DNA of 64,000 nucleotides, taken from Winogradskyella helgolandensis (GTDB lineage: Bacteria; Bacteroidota; Bacteroidia; Flavobacteriales; Flavobacteriaceae). A program made the position numbers and the translations under genes. Numbering within the stretch: position 1 is the first letter of the stretch; every line of letters starts with the position of its first letter. The stretch is taken from NCBI RefSeq assembly GCF_013404085.1, contig NZ_JABFHO010000001.1:1550001-1614000 (forward strand). Direction: 5' to 3'. Below the pieces are notes generated by a model. That model worked only from the letters and a program-made list of their open reading frames with translations, made no database searches and had not been told where the DNA came from. Shown piece after piece: positions 1 to 7,770 of this stretch.

Positions 1-147
1 AAGTATAACTTGAAAAGTGACCACTAAAAATGAGAGTGTTAGCGCCTTTTAAATCTTAAAACCTTTTGCTTTTGTTTAAATGGTACTTAATTCTTTATAT
101 TTTCACTTTCTAAATCGATGTTTTTTAGGTTTCTATGATGTTTAGAT

Positions 148-168
148 GTTATTTTTGTAAAAAATAAC
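148..168. promoter_or_regulatory. Promoter -7 box inside a perfect palindrome, upstream of the alginate lyase gene
   Basis: Positions 150-157 read TATTTTTG, a match to the Bacteroidota -7 consensus TAnnTTTG, 17 bases before the start codon at 174. The box lies inside a perfect inverted repeat with 9-base arms (148-156 and 160-168) around a 3-base centre. A repressor bound here would cover the box and the start point. The operator role is inference; no matching site was noticed elsewhere in the window. Confidence 0.5.
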
Positions 169-173
169 AAATT

Positions 174-1385
174 ATGAAAGTATTACACATTGTTTTTAAG
201 CTCATTATTTTCATATTTCTATTCAGTTGCAGTTCTAACGATTCCGATGAGCAAGACGACGTGGTTGCAGATAGTTTGGCAATATCTATGGTTTCAGTAT
301 TTTCTGCTAACGAAGAAACACAATCATTTACTGTAACATCCAATATAAACTGGAGTATAGTTGATGATTCTAGTTGGATTTCAACAACACCATCAATTGG
401 GACTAATAATGCCGTAATAGATATTTCTGTAGAGGCCAATCCAACATTTAATAATCGCTCTGGATTGGTAACTGTTGAGGCTGGTGATATTACGAGAGTT
501 TTAATAGTTACGCAAGTAGGATCAGAGGATACCTCAGGAAATTTAGACCCAAATAAGGCTCCTTCAGAAAATTTTGATTTATCTACTTGGAATTTAAGTA
601 TTCCTGAAAATCAAGGAAATGGTACTGCAAGAACGATTACTGTGAGTCAAATTAACAATGGTTATGAAAATAACGATTATTTTTATACAGCTGATGATGG
701 CGGAATGGTCTTTAAATGTCCGGTCGATGGTTTTAGAACTTCTGAAAACACAAGCTATACAAGAGTAGAGTTACGCGAAATGCTTAGAGGAACAGACACG
801 AGTATAAGTACACAAGGAGTTAATGAAAATAACTGGGTTTTTGGTACTGCTCCCGTTGCAGACATAAATGCTGCGGCAGGTTATGATGGAGAAATGAATG
901 CAACGCTTGCCGTAAACCACGTGACAACAACTGGTGATAATAGCCATTTAGGGAGATTTATTATCGGACAAATACATGCTAATGATGATGAACCGATCCG
1001 TTTATATTACAGAAAATTACCAAATAACACTTTAGGGTCTATTTATTTTGCCCATGAACCTACAGATGGAAATGGTGCGGAACAATGGCACGAAATGATA
1101 GGGTCTAGAGGTAACAGTGCATCTAATCCTGAAGACGGTATAGCGCTAAACGAAAAATTTAGTTACAGGATAAAAGTGGTTGGTGATGATTTAACGGTTA
1201 CGATAATTAGAGATGGTAAACCTGATGTTGTTCATACCGTAAATATGGTAAACAGTGGTTTTAATGTTGGAGGACAATACATGTATTTTAAAGCTGGCGT
1301 TTATCAAGCGAATAATTCTGGAGATGATGATGATTACGCACAGGCAACTTTTTATGCTTTAGAAAAATCACACACTACAAATTAG
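174..1385 (+). CDS. Lipoprotein alginate lyase, polysaccharide lyase family 7, with BACON domain
   Basis: This is probably a surface or periplasmic endo-acting alginate lyase (beta-elimination of mannuronate/guluronate linkages). The 403-residue product starts with a lipoprotein signal whose lipobox cysteine is at residue 19. Residues about 50-115 form a BACON-type beta-sandwich (NINWSI... SSWIS... pattern), often found on Bacteroidota carbohydrate enzymes. Residues about 130-400 carry the three PL7 hallmarks: RVELRE (197-202), GQIH (265-268) and YFKAGVY (371-377). No other alginate genes (PL6, PL17, SusCD) lie next to it here, so it is either a solitary gene or the end of a locus that begins to the left of the window. 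The exact polymer preference cannot be told from sequence. Confidence 0.9.
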   Translation: MKVLHIVFKLIIFIFLFSCSSNDSDEQDDVVADSLAISMVSVFSANEETQSFTVTSNINWSIVDDSSWISTTPSIGTNNAVIDISVEANPTFNNRSGLVTVEAGDITRVLIVTQVGSEDTSGNLDPNKAPSENFDLSTWNLSIPENQGNGTARTITVSQINNGYENNDYFYTADDGGMVFKCPVDGFRTSENTSYTRVELREMLRGTDTSISTQGVNENNWVFGTAPVADINAAAGYDGEMNATLAVNHVTTTGDNSHLGRFIIGQIHANDDEPIRLYYRKLPNNTLGSIYFAHEPTDGNGAEQWHEMIGSRGNSASNPEDGIALNEKFSYRIKVVGDDLTVTIIRDGKPDVVHTVNMVNSGFNVGGQYMYFKAGVYQANNSGDDDDYAQATFYALEKSHTTN

Positions 1386-1417
1386 TATATCCTTTTTTAA
1401 ATACTTATAATAGCACA

Positions 1418-1828
1418 ATGCTTTCAAAGAAAACAAAATACGGAATTAAAGCTTTGGTGTACCTGGCACGAGAGAAGGATAGAGTTCCTGTTCAAATTTC
1501 TACGATTTCTAAATCCGAGAATATTTCTCAAAAGTTTCTAGAAAGTATATTATTGACTTTAAGAAAAAATGGTCTGTTAGGTTCAAAAAAAGGCAAAGGA
1601 GGAGGCTATTATTTATTAAAGGATCCTAAAGAAATTCAAATGACAACCGTAATGCGATTATTAGAAGGTCCCATTGCTATGGTGCCGTGTGTGAGTTTAA
1701 ATTTCTACGAAAAATGTGCGGACTGTATAGATGAAGAGGCTTGTGCGGTCAATAAATTAATGCTCAAAGTCCGAGATAATACATTAGAGATATTCCGAAA
1801 TACCACATTAGCTGATTTGTGTAATTAG
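1418..1828 (+). CDS. Rrf2-family transcriptional regulator, probably of sulfur assimilation
   Basis: The 136-residue protein has the winged-helix N-terminus typical of Rrf2 proteins (YGIKALVYLA near the start, then the GKGGGYYL wing at about 58-67). C91, C100, C103 and C109 sit where IscR holds its Fe-S cluster, so it may sense Fe-S status or a thiol; which one is not visible. Known Rrf2 relatives include IscR and the cysteine regulator CymR. It lies directly upstream of cysH and the sulfite reductase genes, which share an identical 19-base site, so it is the natural candidate to bind that site. It is 32 bases downstream of the alginate lyase gene but functionally belongs with the sulfur block. 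Confidence 0.88.
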   Translation: MLSKKTKYGIKALVYLAREKDRVPVQISTISKSENISQKFLESILLTLRKNGLLGSKKGKGGGYYLLKDPKEIQMTTVMRLLEGPIAMVPCVSLNFYEKCADCIDEEACAVNKLMLKVRDNTLEIFRNTTLADLCN

Positions 1829-1892
1829 CAGATTTCCATTTTTTTTAAATATTTTTTTCGAAATAATTACCGCATTACTAGGAATAAATTTA

Positions 1893-1900
1893 TATGTTTG
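1893..1900 (+). promoter_or_regulatory. -7 promoter box upstream of cysH
   Basis: TATGTTTG matches TAnnTTTG exactly. No clear TTTG -33 element lies about 20 bases upstream. Transcription would start near 1907, so the repeated site at 1908-1926 would sit at or just after the start point, a good position for repression. Confidence 0.45.
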
Positions 1901-1907
1901 CATTACT

Positions 1908-1926
1908 CTAGTAAATCTATAGGGTT
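1908..1926 (+). promoter_or_regulatory. Candidate operator, copy 1 (before cysH)
   Basis: The 19 bases CTAGTAAATCTATAGGGTT occur here and identically at 2640-2658 before the sulfite reductase gene. The core has the partial dyad CTA-N9-TAG. Two identical copies before two genes of the same pathway next to an Rrf2 regulator suggest a shared regulator site. The assignment to the Rrf2 protein is inference. Confidence 0.6.
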
Positions 1927-1967
1927 TAAAGATTGGGTGATTAATAGCAAATTATGAATAGCATAAA

Positions 1968-2597
1968 ATGGGGAAGATGATAAATATTGATATAGATCTA
2001 TGGAATAAAAGATTAAAAGATAAGACTCCAATTGAAATTGCAGAATGGGCATTGGCACTGTCTGAGAATAGAATTGTAACAACGAGTTTTGGAATATATT
2101 CTTCGGTTTTATTAAGCACAATGTCTAAAATAGATAAAGACATTAGAGTCGTTTGGTGTGATACTTTATACAACCAACCAAGCACCTACGAGCATGCCTC
2201 TCGTCTCATTGATAAGTACAAGCTTAATATTTTGAAATATCAGAGTTTATATACCAAAGAAGAAATTGATTCCACCATTGGCTTACCAAATTTAGAAGAC
2301 GACAATCATGGGATTTTTTCGGAAGCTGTAAAACTAGAGCCTTTTAGACGTGCTTTAAATGAACAGAATCCAGATATATGGTTTACCAACATTAGAGTAA
2401 GACAAACTGAATATAGAGACAAGAAAGATATTCTAAGCTTTAGTAAAGACGGTATTCTAAAGGTGAGTCCATTTTACTATTGGAGCGACACTGATTTAGA
2501 TGCCTATATAGAAGAGCACCAACTAGAAAAAAATAGTGATTACTTCGATCCTATAAAAGCACTTCTCAATAGAGAGTGTGGTATACACTTACAGTAA
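1968..2597 (+). CDS. cysH: Phosphoadenosine phosphosulfate (or APS) reductase family protein
   Basis: The protein should reduce activated sulfate (PAPS/APS) to sulfite using thioredoxin or similar. In its 209 residues the nucleotide-binding TTSFG motif is at 38-42, a KLEPFRRAL stretch matches the E. coli CysH KVEPMNRAL region, and the catalytic-cysteine motif ECGIH is at 203-207. The Cys-Cys pairs of the [4Fe-4S] APS reductases are absent, which points to the PAPS type. It is about 35 residues shorter than E. coli CysH: the segment between the substrate-binding part and ECGIH (with the SVGD..HTT region) is mostly missing. No cysD, cysN or cysC is found beside it, although sulfate must be activated first. 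The start at 1968 fits; an ATG three codons later is possible. Confidence 0.85.
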   Translation: MGKMINIDIDLWNKRLKDKTPIEIAEWALALSENRIVTTSFGIYSSVLLSTMSKIDKDIRVVWCDTLYNQPSTYEHASRLIDKYKLNILKYQSLYTKEEIDSTIGLPNLEDDNHGIFSEAVKLEPFRRALNEQNPDIWFTNIRVRQTEYRDKKDILSFSKDGILKVSPFYYWSDTDLDAYIEEHQLEKNSDYFDPIKALLNRECGIHLQ

Positions 2598-2639
2598 AAA
2601 ATAAAGGTTATTAATACCTAAAAAACGCGTTTAATTATC

Positions 2640-2658
2640 CTAGTAAATCTATAGGGTT
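2640..2658 (+). promoter_or_regulatory. Candidate operator, copy 2 (before sulfite reductase)
   Basis: Identical over 19 bases to 1908-1926. With the preceding C the core becomes CCTA-N9-TAGG. It ends 15 bases before the start codon at 2674. Its presence implies that the reductase operon has its own controlled promoter and is not only read through from cysH. Confidence 0.6.
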
Positions 2659-2673
2659 AATATAATTAGTATT

Positions 2674-4761
2674 ATGCAAAGTTTTAGAACAGAATTAGAA
2701 AATCCAGTAGTACAAAAGGATATCCTAGATTTAGCCAATAAGATTGAACTTTTTCAAAATGGAAAAATTGACGAAGAAAAATTCAGAAGTCTACGTTTAG
2801 CTAGAGGTATATATGGTCAGCGCCAAGAAGGTGTACAAATGATTAGAATCAAGTTGCCTTATGGTAAAGTGTTGAGCCATCAATTACGTCGTATTTCTGA
2901 AGTTTCTGATGAATATTCTAGAAGTCGATTGCATATCACAACACGTCAAGATATTCAAATTCACTATGTAGATATAAATAGAACTCCAGAATTATGGGCA
3001 GAATTAGAACGTGATGATGTGACTATTAGAGAAGCTTGTGGCAACACTGTCAGAAACGTTACAGCAAGTGAAACGGCAGGCATTGATATTAACGAACCCT
3101 TTGATGTGTCTCCGTATGCCGATGGTATATTCAAATTCTTTTTAAGGAATTCTGTGTGTCAAGAAATGGGACGAAAATTTAAAGTGTCTTTTTCGGCATC
3201 GGATGAAGATACCGGTTTATCGTACATGCACGATTTAGGTTTTATCTCCAAAATTGAAAATGGAATTAAAGGCTTTAAAGTGATGCTTGGTGGTGGTTTA
3301 GGATCGCAACCTAGACATGCCGATTTATTTTACGAGTTTTTACCATCAGACAAAATTATTCCTTTAATGGAAGGTGTTTTAAGAGTTTTTGATCGTTATG
3401 GTGAACGTAAAAGTAGAGCCAAAGCACGACTGAAATTCTTAATAAAAGATATCGGTTTAGAGGCATTTAAGCAATTGGTAGAGGAGGAACAAAACGCTAT
3501 AGAATTCAAAACAGTTGCAATTGACACTGCTAATTATACGGTTTCAAAACCAGTTTCTATAACAGCACCAACAGTAGCGATTAAAAATACAGAAGCGTAT
3601 AACTTATGGAAATCTACGAATGTCATTCCTCAAAAGCAGGACGGTTTTGTTGCTATAGGTATTAAAGTTTTATTAGGAGATTTCTACACAGATAAAGCCC
3701 GTTTATTGGCCGATTTGGTTGAGCAATATGCAGCAGGTGAAGTTAGATTAAGCTTACGTCAGAACATATTAATCCCTTTTGTAAAAGAAGATTTATTACC
3801 ATTTTTTTATGTTGAATTAGAAAAGTTAGGCTTCGTTGAAGCAGGTTATAATAAAGCTGTAGATATCACAGCATGTCCTGGTACGGATACTTGCAACTTA
3901 GGGATTGCAAGTAGTACTGGGATAGCCGAAGAATTAGAACGTGTTATTAAAACTGAGTATCCTCAATATCTCGAAAATTCTGATTTAATTATTAAAATCA
4001 GTGGTTGTATGAATGCTTGTGGGCAACACAATATGGCAAATATTGGTTTTCAAGGGATGTCAATTCGGACAAAAGATAAATTAGTTGCGCCAGCACTGCA
4101 AGTGCTTTTAGGTGGTGGAAACTTAGGAAATGGTAACGCGTATTTCGCAGATAAAGTAGTTAAAATTCCTAGTAGAAGAGGACCAGAAGCTTTACGTAGA
4201 ATTCTTAACGATTTTGAAGCGAATGCAAAAGGCAAACAGTTTGTAGATTATTACAAAGAACAAGGTGAAAAATATTTCTATCACTTACTAACTGATTTAT
4301 CAGACATTGAAAATTTAACCCAAGAAGATTTCATTGATTGGGGTACGGAGGAGCAATATGTAAAAGCCATCGGAATTGGAGAATGTGCAGGAGTTGTTAT
4401 CGATTTAATTGCTACACTTTTCTTAGAAAGCGATGAGAAAATTGAAGAAGCCAATCAGGCTTTCACTAATAAAGTGTATTCAAGTGCTATTTATGAAGCG
4501 TATCGTTCTATGGTAAATTCTGCAAAAGCCATCTTACTTTCAGAGAATATTAGCACAAACACACAAGCTGGCATCATTTCACAATTTGATGAACTTTTTG
4601 TAGAAAGCAAGAAAATTGAATTAGGAACCTCCTTTTCAGATCTTATTTATCAGATAAAAGTATTCCCACCAACAGAAGATTTTGCAAATAATTATATAAA
4701 CGCAGCACAACAGTTTCTAAAAAGCGTTAGAGCTTTTAGAGAAGAGCAAATTGTTGCATAA
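2674..4761 (+). CDS. Siroheme/4Fe-4S sulfite (or nitrite) reductase with C-terminal extension
   Basis: This is the six-electron assimilatory reductase that makes sulfide from sulfite. The 695-residue protein has the two ferredoxin-like half-domains and the siroheme-[4Fe-4S] ligand pattern C401-x5-C407 and C445-x3-C449 (ACPGTDTCNLG and SGCMNACG). Residues 1-510 cover the usual catalytic length; 520-695 form an additional helical region (YSSAIYEAYRSMVNSAKAI) that resembles HEPN-like helical bundles and has no part in the classical enzyme. It heads a tightly spaced run with siroheme synthesis, a flavin reductase and a ferredoxin, so electrons probably come from NADPH through the reductase and ferredoxin. 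Context (cysH) favours sulfite over nitrite as substrate. Confidence 0.88.
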   Translation: MQSFRTELENPVVQKDILDLANKIELFQNGKIDEEKFRSLRLARGIYGQRQEGVQMIRIKLPYGKVLSHQLRRISEVSDEYSRSRLHITTRQDIQIHYVDINRTPELWAELERDDVTIREACGNTVRNVTASETAGIDINEPFDVSPYADGIFKFFLRNSVCQEMGRKFKVSFSASDEDTGLSYMHDLGFISKIENGIKGFKVMLGGGLGSQPRHADLFYEFLPSDKIIPLMEGVLRVFDRYGERKSRAKARLKFLIKDIGLEAFKQLVEEEQNAIEFKTVAIDTANYTVSKPVSITAPTVAIKNTEAYNLWKSTNVIPQKQDGFVAIGIKVLLGDFYTDKARLLADLVEQYAAGEVRLSLRQNILIPFVKEDLLPFFYVELEKLGFVEAGYNKAVDITACPGTDTCNLGIASSTGIAEELERVIKTEYPQYLENSDLIIKISGCMNACGQHNMANIGFQGMSIRTKDKLVAPALQVLLGGGNLGNGNAYFADKVVKIPSRRGPEALRRILNDFEANAKGKQFVDYYKEQGEKYFYHLLTDLSDIENLTQEDFIDWGTEEQYVKAIGIGECAGVVIDLIATLFLESDEKIEEANQAFTNKVYSSAIYEAYRSMVNSAKAILLSENISTNTQAGIISQFDELFVESKKIELGTSFSDLIYQIKVFPPTEDFANNYINAAQQFLKSVRAFREEQIVA

Positions 4762-4771
4762 AACGAATAGT

Positions 4772-5551
4772 ATGACACCAAGATTAACCATAGTAGGAGC
4801 AGGACCAGGAGATGCAGATTTAATTACTGTAAAGGCAATTAAAGCCATAAAATCTGCAAATGTCATAATGTATGATGCTCTTGTAAATGCAGAATTATTA
4901 GAATACGCAGCTCCAAATACAGAATTGATTTTTGTTGGTAAACGAAAAGGGTGTTATGCGTATCAACAAAATCAAATTAATGAATTAATTGTAGAACGTG
5001 CGTTAAGATTTGGTCATGTGGTGCGTTTAAAAGGTGGTGATCCATTTATTTTTGGTCGTGGAGCAGAAGAATTAGAGTATGCTAAGGAATACGCCATTGA
5101 AGTGGCTGTTGTACCTGGTATTTCGTCATCGGCTGCAGTGCCAGCATACCAAGGTATTCCATTGACAAAACGAAATGCTTCAGAAAGTTTTTGGGTGATT
5201 ACAGGAACGACAAAATCACATCAAATTTCTGGTGATATTGCATTAGCTGCAAAGTCTACAGCCACTGTAGTAATATTAATGGGAATGAGTAAACTTTCAG
5301 AAATTGTTCAAATTTTTTCTAAGGAAGGAAAGTCTGAAACAGCCATTGCCATCATTCAAAATGGAACCAGACCAAATGAAAATGTAGGTATTGGTAAAAT
5401 ATCTAATATAGAATCGATTGTTAAAGAAAAGCAACTTTCAAATCCAGCAATTATAATCATTGGTGAAGTTGTTAATCAGCGTGTAGATCTAACAGATATT
5501 TACACCAAAGCAGATTTGGCTCAGTATGACATTCAGAAAAAAATAGCTTAA
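4772..5551 (+). CDS. cobA: Uroporphyrinogen-III C-methyltransferase (SUMT)
   Basis: The enzyme methylates uroporphyrinogen III twice with S-adenosylmethionine to give precorrin-2, the first step toward siroheme. The 259-residue protein has the family signatures VGAGPGDADLITVKA at the N-terminus, LKGGDPFIFGRG and VVPGISS. The ATG at 4772 gives the standard N-terminus MTPRLTIVGAGP; a TTG seven codons earlier would overlap the sulfite reductase stop and is less likely. It supplies siroheme to the reductase encoded just upstream, together with the following gene. Confidence 0.93.
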   Translation: MTPRLTIVGAGPGDADLITVKAIKAIKSANVIMYDALVNAELLEYAAPNTELIFVGKRKGCYAYQQNQINELIVERALRFGHVVRLKGGDPFIFGRGAEELEYAKEYAIEVAVVPGISSSAAVPAYQGIPLTKRNASESFWVITGTTKSHQISGDIALAAKSTATVVILMGMSKLSEIVQIFSKEGKSETAIAIIQNGTRPNENVGIGKISNIESIVKEKQLSNPAIIIIGEVVNQRVDLTDIYTKADLAQYDIQKKIA

Positions 5552-5553
5552 TA

Positions 5554-6132
5554 ATGGAACGGAATAATCTATACCCAATCTTTCTAAAAGCTAAAAATCT
5601 AAATGTGTTAATTGTTGGTGGTGGTCATGTTGCAGAAGAAAAATTAACCTTTCTATTAAAGTCTAGTCCAGATGCAAACGTGACTATGGTAGCTCCAATG
5701 TATAGAGAAGGCACTATAGACATTGCGAATACTGGAAACGTAAATAGAATTACGGATAATTATAACGTCCATTACTTAAAAGGACATCATATTGTTATTG
5801 CAACAACAGATTGTCCTAAAATCAATGTAAAAATATACGAAGATTGCCGAGCACAAGACAAATTAGTTAACGTCGCTGATAATCCACCATATTGCGATTT
5901 TTATATGGGAGGCATCGTCACCAAAGGCAATGTAAAAGTGGCAATTTCTACCAACGGAAAATCGCCAACAACAGCAAAACGCTTACGTCAGTTTTTTGAA
6001 GATGTCATACCAGAAAATATAGATGATTTAGTAAAGAATCTCAATATATACAGAAAAACAATAAAAGGAGACTTTGAGCAGAAAGTCGAAAAGTTAAACG
6101 AATTCACTAAAGGTTTAGTCGAAAAAATATAG
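5554..6132 (+). CDS. Precorrin-2 dehydrogenase / sirohydrochlorin ferrochelatase (Met8p/CysG N-domain type)
   Basis: This completes siroheme synthesis by NAD-dependent oxidation of precorrin-2 and iron insertion. The 192-residue protein has the Rossmann motif VGGGHVAEEK and the VNVADNPPYCDFY and STNGKSPTTAKRLR segments typical of the CysG/Met8p dehydrogenase domain. It starts two bases after the cobA stop, so the pair equals a split CysG. The length matches stand-alone Met8p-like proteins. Confidence 0.9.
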   Translation: MERNNLYPIFLKAKNLNVLIVGGGHVAEEKLTFLLKSSPDANVTMVAPMYREGTIDIANTGNVNRITDNYNVHYLKGHHIVIATTDCPKINVKIYEDCRAQDKLVNVADNPPYCDFYMGGIVTKGNVKVAISTNGKSPTTAKRLRQFFEDVIPENIDDLVKNLNIYRKTIKGDFEQKVEKLNEFTKGLVEKI

Positions 6133-6135
6133 ATT

Positions 6136-7185
6136 ATGATTAAAACAGATATACTAATAATAGGAGCAGGACCAACGGGTTTATTTACAGTATTTGAAGC
6201 CGGTTTGTTAAAATTAAAGTGCCATTTAATTGACGCATTGCCACAACCTGGTGGTCAATGCTCCGAATTATATCCTAAAAAACCAATTTATGATATTCCT
6301 GGGTTTCCTGAGATTTTAGCAGGTGATTTAACTTCAAATTTATTAGAGCAAGGCAAACAATTTCAACCTGGTTTTACCTTAGGGGAACGTGCTGAAACAA
6401 TTGAGAAATTAGAAGATGGTAGTTTTATTGTGACCACAAATAAAGGCACACAACATCATGCTCCTATAATAGCTATAGCTGGTGGTTTAGGAAGTTTTGA
6501 ACCAAGAAAACCACAATTGGAAAATATCGATATGTATGAAGATAATGGTTTAGCTTACTTTATCAAAGATCCAGAAGTTTATCGCGATAAAAAAGTAGTC
6601 ATTTCAGGAGGAGGAGACTCTGCTTTAGATTGGAGTATTTACCTAGCAGATGTCGCATCTGAAGTTACTTTAATACACAGACGTAATGAATTTAGAGGAG
6701 CATTAGATTCCGTAGAACGCGTACAAGAATTAAAATTGATTAATAAAATAAACATCATAACTCCTGCAGAAATTACAGCCTTACATGGTGAGACTAAAAT
6801 AGAAGGAGTATCAGTCACCAAAGATGGTGAAACCAAAACCATAGAAGCAGATGCTTTTATTCCTCTTTTTGGTTTATCGCCAAAATTAGGACCTATTGGA
6901 GATTGGGGACTTGAGATAGAAAAAAATGCGATAAAAGTAGATACTGTAGATTATCAAACAAATATTCCTGGTATTTATGCCATTGGAGATGTGAATACCT
7001 ATGAAGGGAAATTAAAGTTGATTCTTTGCGGTTTTCATGAAGCAACCTTAATGTGTCAGTCTGCTTATAAAAGACTAAATCCTGGTAAGAAGTATGTTCT
7101 AAAATATACGACTGTAAGTGGTATTAATGGTTTTGATGGTTCACGTAAAGAATCACCAAAAGCTGTTGTAAAAGCTATAGTATAA
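6136..7185 (+). CDS. Thioredoxin reductase-like ferredoxin/flavodoxin-NADP+ reductase
   Basis: The 349-residue FAD- and NADPH-dependent oxidoreductase has an N-terminal GAGPTGLF FAD motif, PGGQCSELYP after it, a second Rossmann motif SGGGDSALDW for NADPH, and a C-terminal GDVNTYEGKLKLI. It lacks the CxxC of true thioredoxin reductases, as expected for the TrxR-like ferredoxin reductases. It overlaps the ferredoxin gene by one base, so the two very likely form an electron chain NADPH to ferredoxin to sulfite reductase. Confidence 0.88.
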   Translation: MIKTDILIIGAGPTGLFTVFEAGLLKLKCHLIDALPQPGGQCSELYPKKPIYDIPGFPEILAGDLTSNLLEQGKQFQPGFTLGERAETIEKLEDGSFIVTTNKGTQHHAPIIAIAGGLGSFEPRKPQLENIDMYEDNGLAYFIKDPEVYRDKKVVISGGGDSALDWSIYLADVASEVTLIHRRNEFRGALDSVERVQELKLINKINIITPAEITALHGETKIEGVSVTKDGETKTIEADAFIPLFGLSPKLGPIGDWGLEIEKNAIKVDTVDYQTNIPGIYAIGDVNTYEGKLKLILCGFHEATLMCQSAYKRLNPGKKYVLKYTTVSGINGFDGSRKESPKAVVKAIV

Positions 7186-7514
7186 TGCAAGATGTTACCA
7201 TACATATCACAGATAGAGATGGTGAAAAACACACCGTTTTAGCGCCAACAGACATGGCCATGAATTTAATGGAAATTATACGTTCTTACGAGTTAGCACC
7301 AGAGGGTACAATTGGAATTTGTGGTGGTATGGCGATGTGTGCCTCTTGTCAATGTTATGTAACCTCAAAGCATAGGATAAATACAATGGAAGACGAGGAA
7401 GAGGCAATGTTATCTGAAGCTTTTAATGTAAAGAATAATAGTCGGTTGAGTTGTCAAATTCCTATTTCAGATATCTTAAATGAGTTAGAAATAGAACTAG
7501 CGCCAGAATGTTAA
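7185..7514 (+). CDS. [2Fe-2S] ferredoxin
   Basis: The 109-residue protein is an adrenodoxin-type [2Fe-2S] ferredoxin: cluster ligands appear as CGGMAMCASCQC followed by SRLSCQIP near the C-terminus. Its ATG overlaps the stop of the reductase gene (TAATG), indicating translational coupling. It is the likely direct electron donor for the siroheme reductase. It is the last gene of the sulfur run. Confidence 0.9.
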   Translation: MQDVTIHITDRDGEKHTVLAPTDMAMNLMEIIRSYELAPEGTIGICGGMAMCASCQCYVTSKHRINTMEDEEEAMLSEAFNVKNNSRLSCQIPISDILNELEIELAPEC

Positions 7515-7609
7515 GATCACTACAAACAGTTAACTATTTCTTAGGTTTTAATTAACAAAAGACAGTTGTTTTAGTTAGATATTTGCACTTTATTATTAAG
7601 CCCTTAATC

Positions 7610-7705
7610 ATGAAATTAATAAATAAGTATAAATCAGATTTTAAATTTGCTCTGCAGCTTTTGGTGTTAACAGCCATATCATTAATCGCTACTTTGTTTG
7701 TGTAA
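7610..7705 (+). CDS. Possible small single-pass membrane protein (31 aa)
   Basis: A short reading frame reads MKLINKYKSDFKFALQLLVL and continues to a hydrophobic end (about residues 14-31), with a basic N-terminus that suits an Nin membrane peptide. It fills most of the gap between the ferredoxin and PagL-like genes. No function is recognised and chance cannot be excluded. Confidence 0.35.
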   Translation: MKLINKYKSDFKFALQLLVLTAISLIATLFV

Positions 7706-7720
7706 AAACCTGTAAGTTAG

Positions 7721-7754
7721 TTTGGTAGCTAATTGTAATTATTGACTATTTTTG
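7721..7754 (+). promoter_or_regulatory. Promoter of the PagL-like gene
   Basis: A TTTG at 7721-7724 and TATTTTTG at 7747-7754 lie 22 bases apart, which agrees with Bacteroidota -33/-7 promoters. The start codon at 7771 is 17 bases further on. Confidence 0.5.
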
Positions 7755-7770
7755 CAGCTCAATAATTGCC

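Noticed and set aside
4050..4235. Minus-strand frame inside the sulfite reductase gene
   Set aside because: Shadow of the conserved siroheme-binding coding region.
7515..7770. tRNA or structured RNA in the larger gaps (also 18997-19208, 43883-44176, 44936-45165)
   Set aside because: No cloverleaf, CCA end, T-loop sequence or known riboswitch pattern was found by reading.
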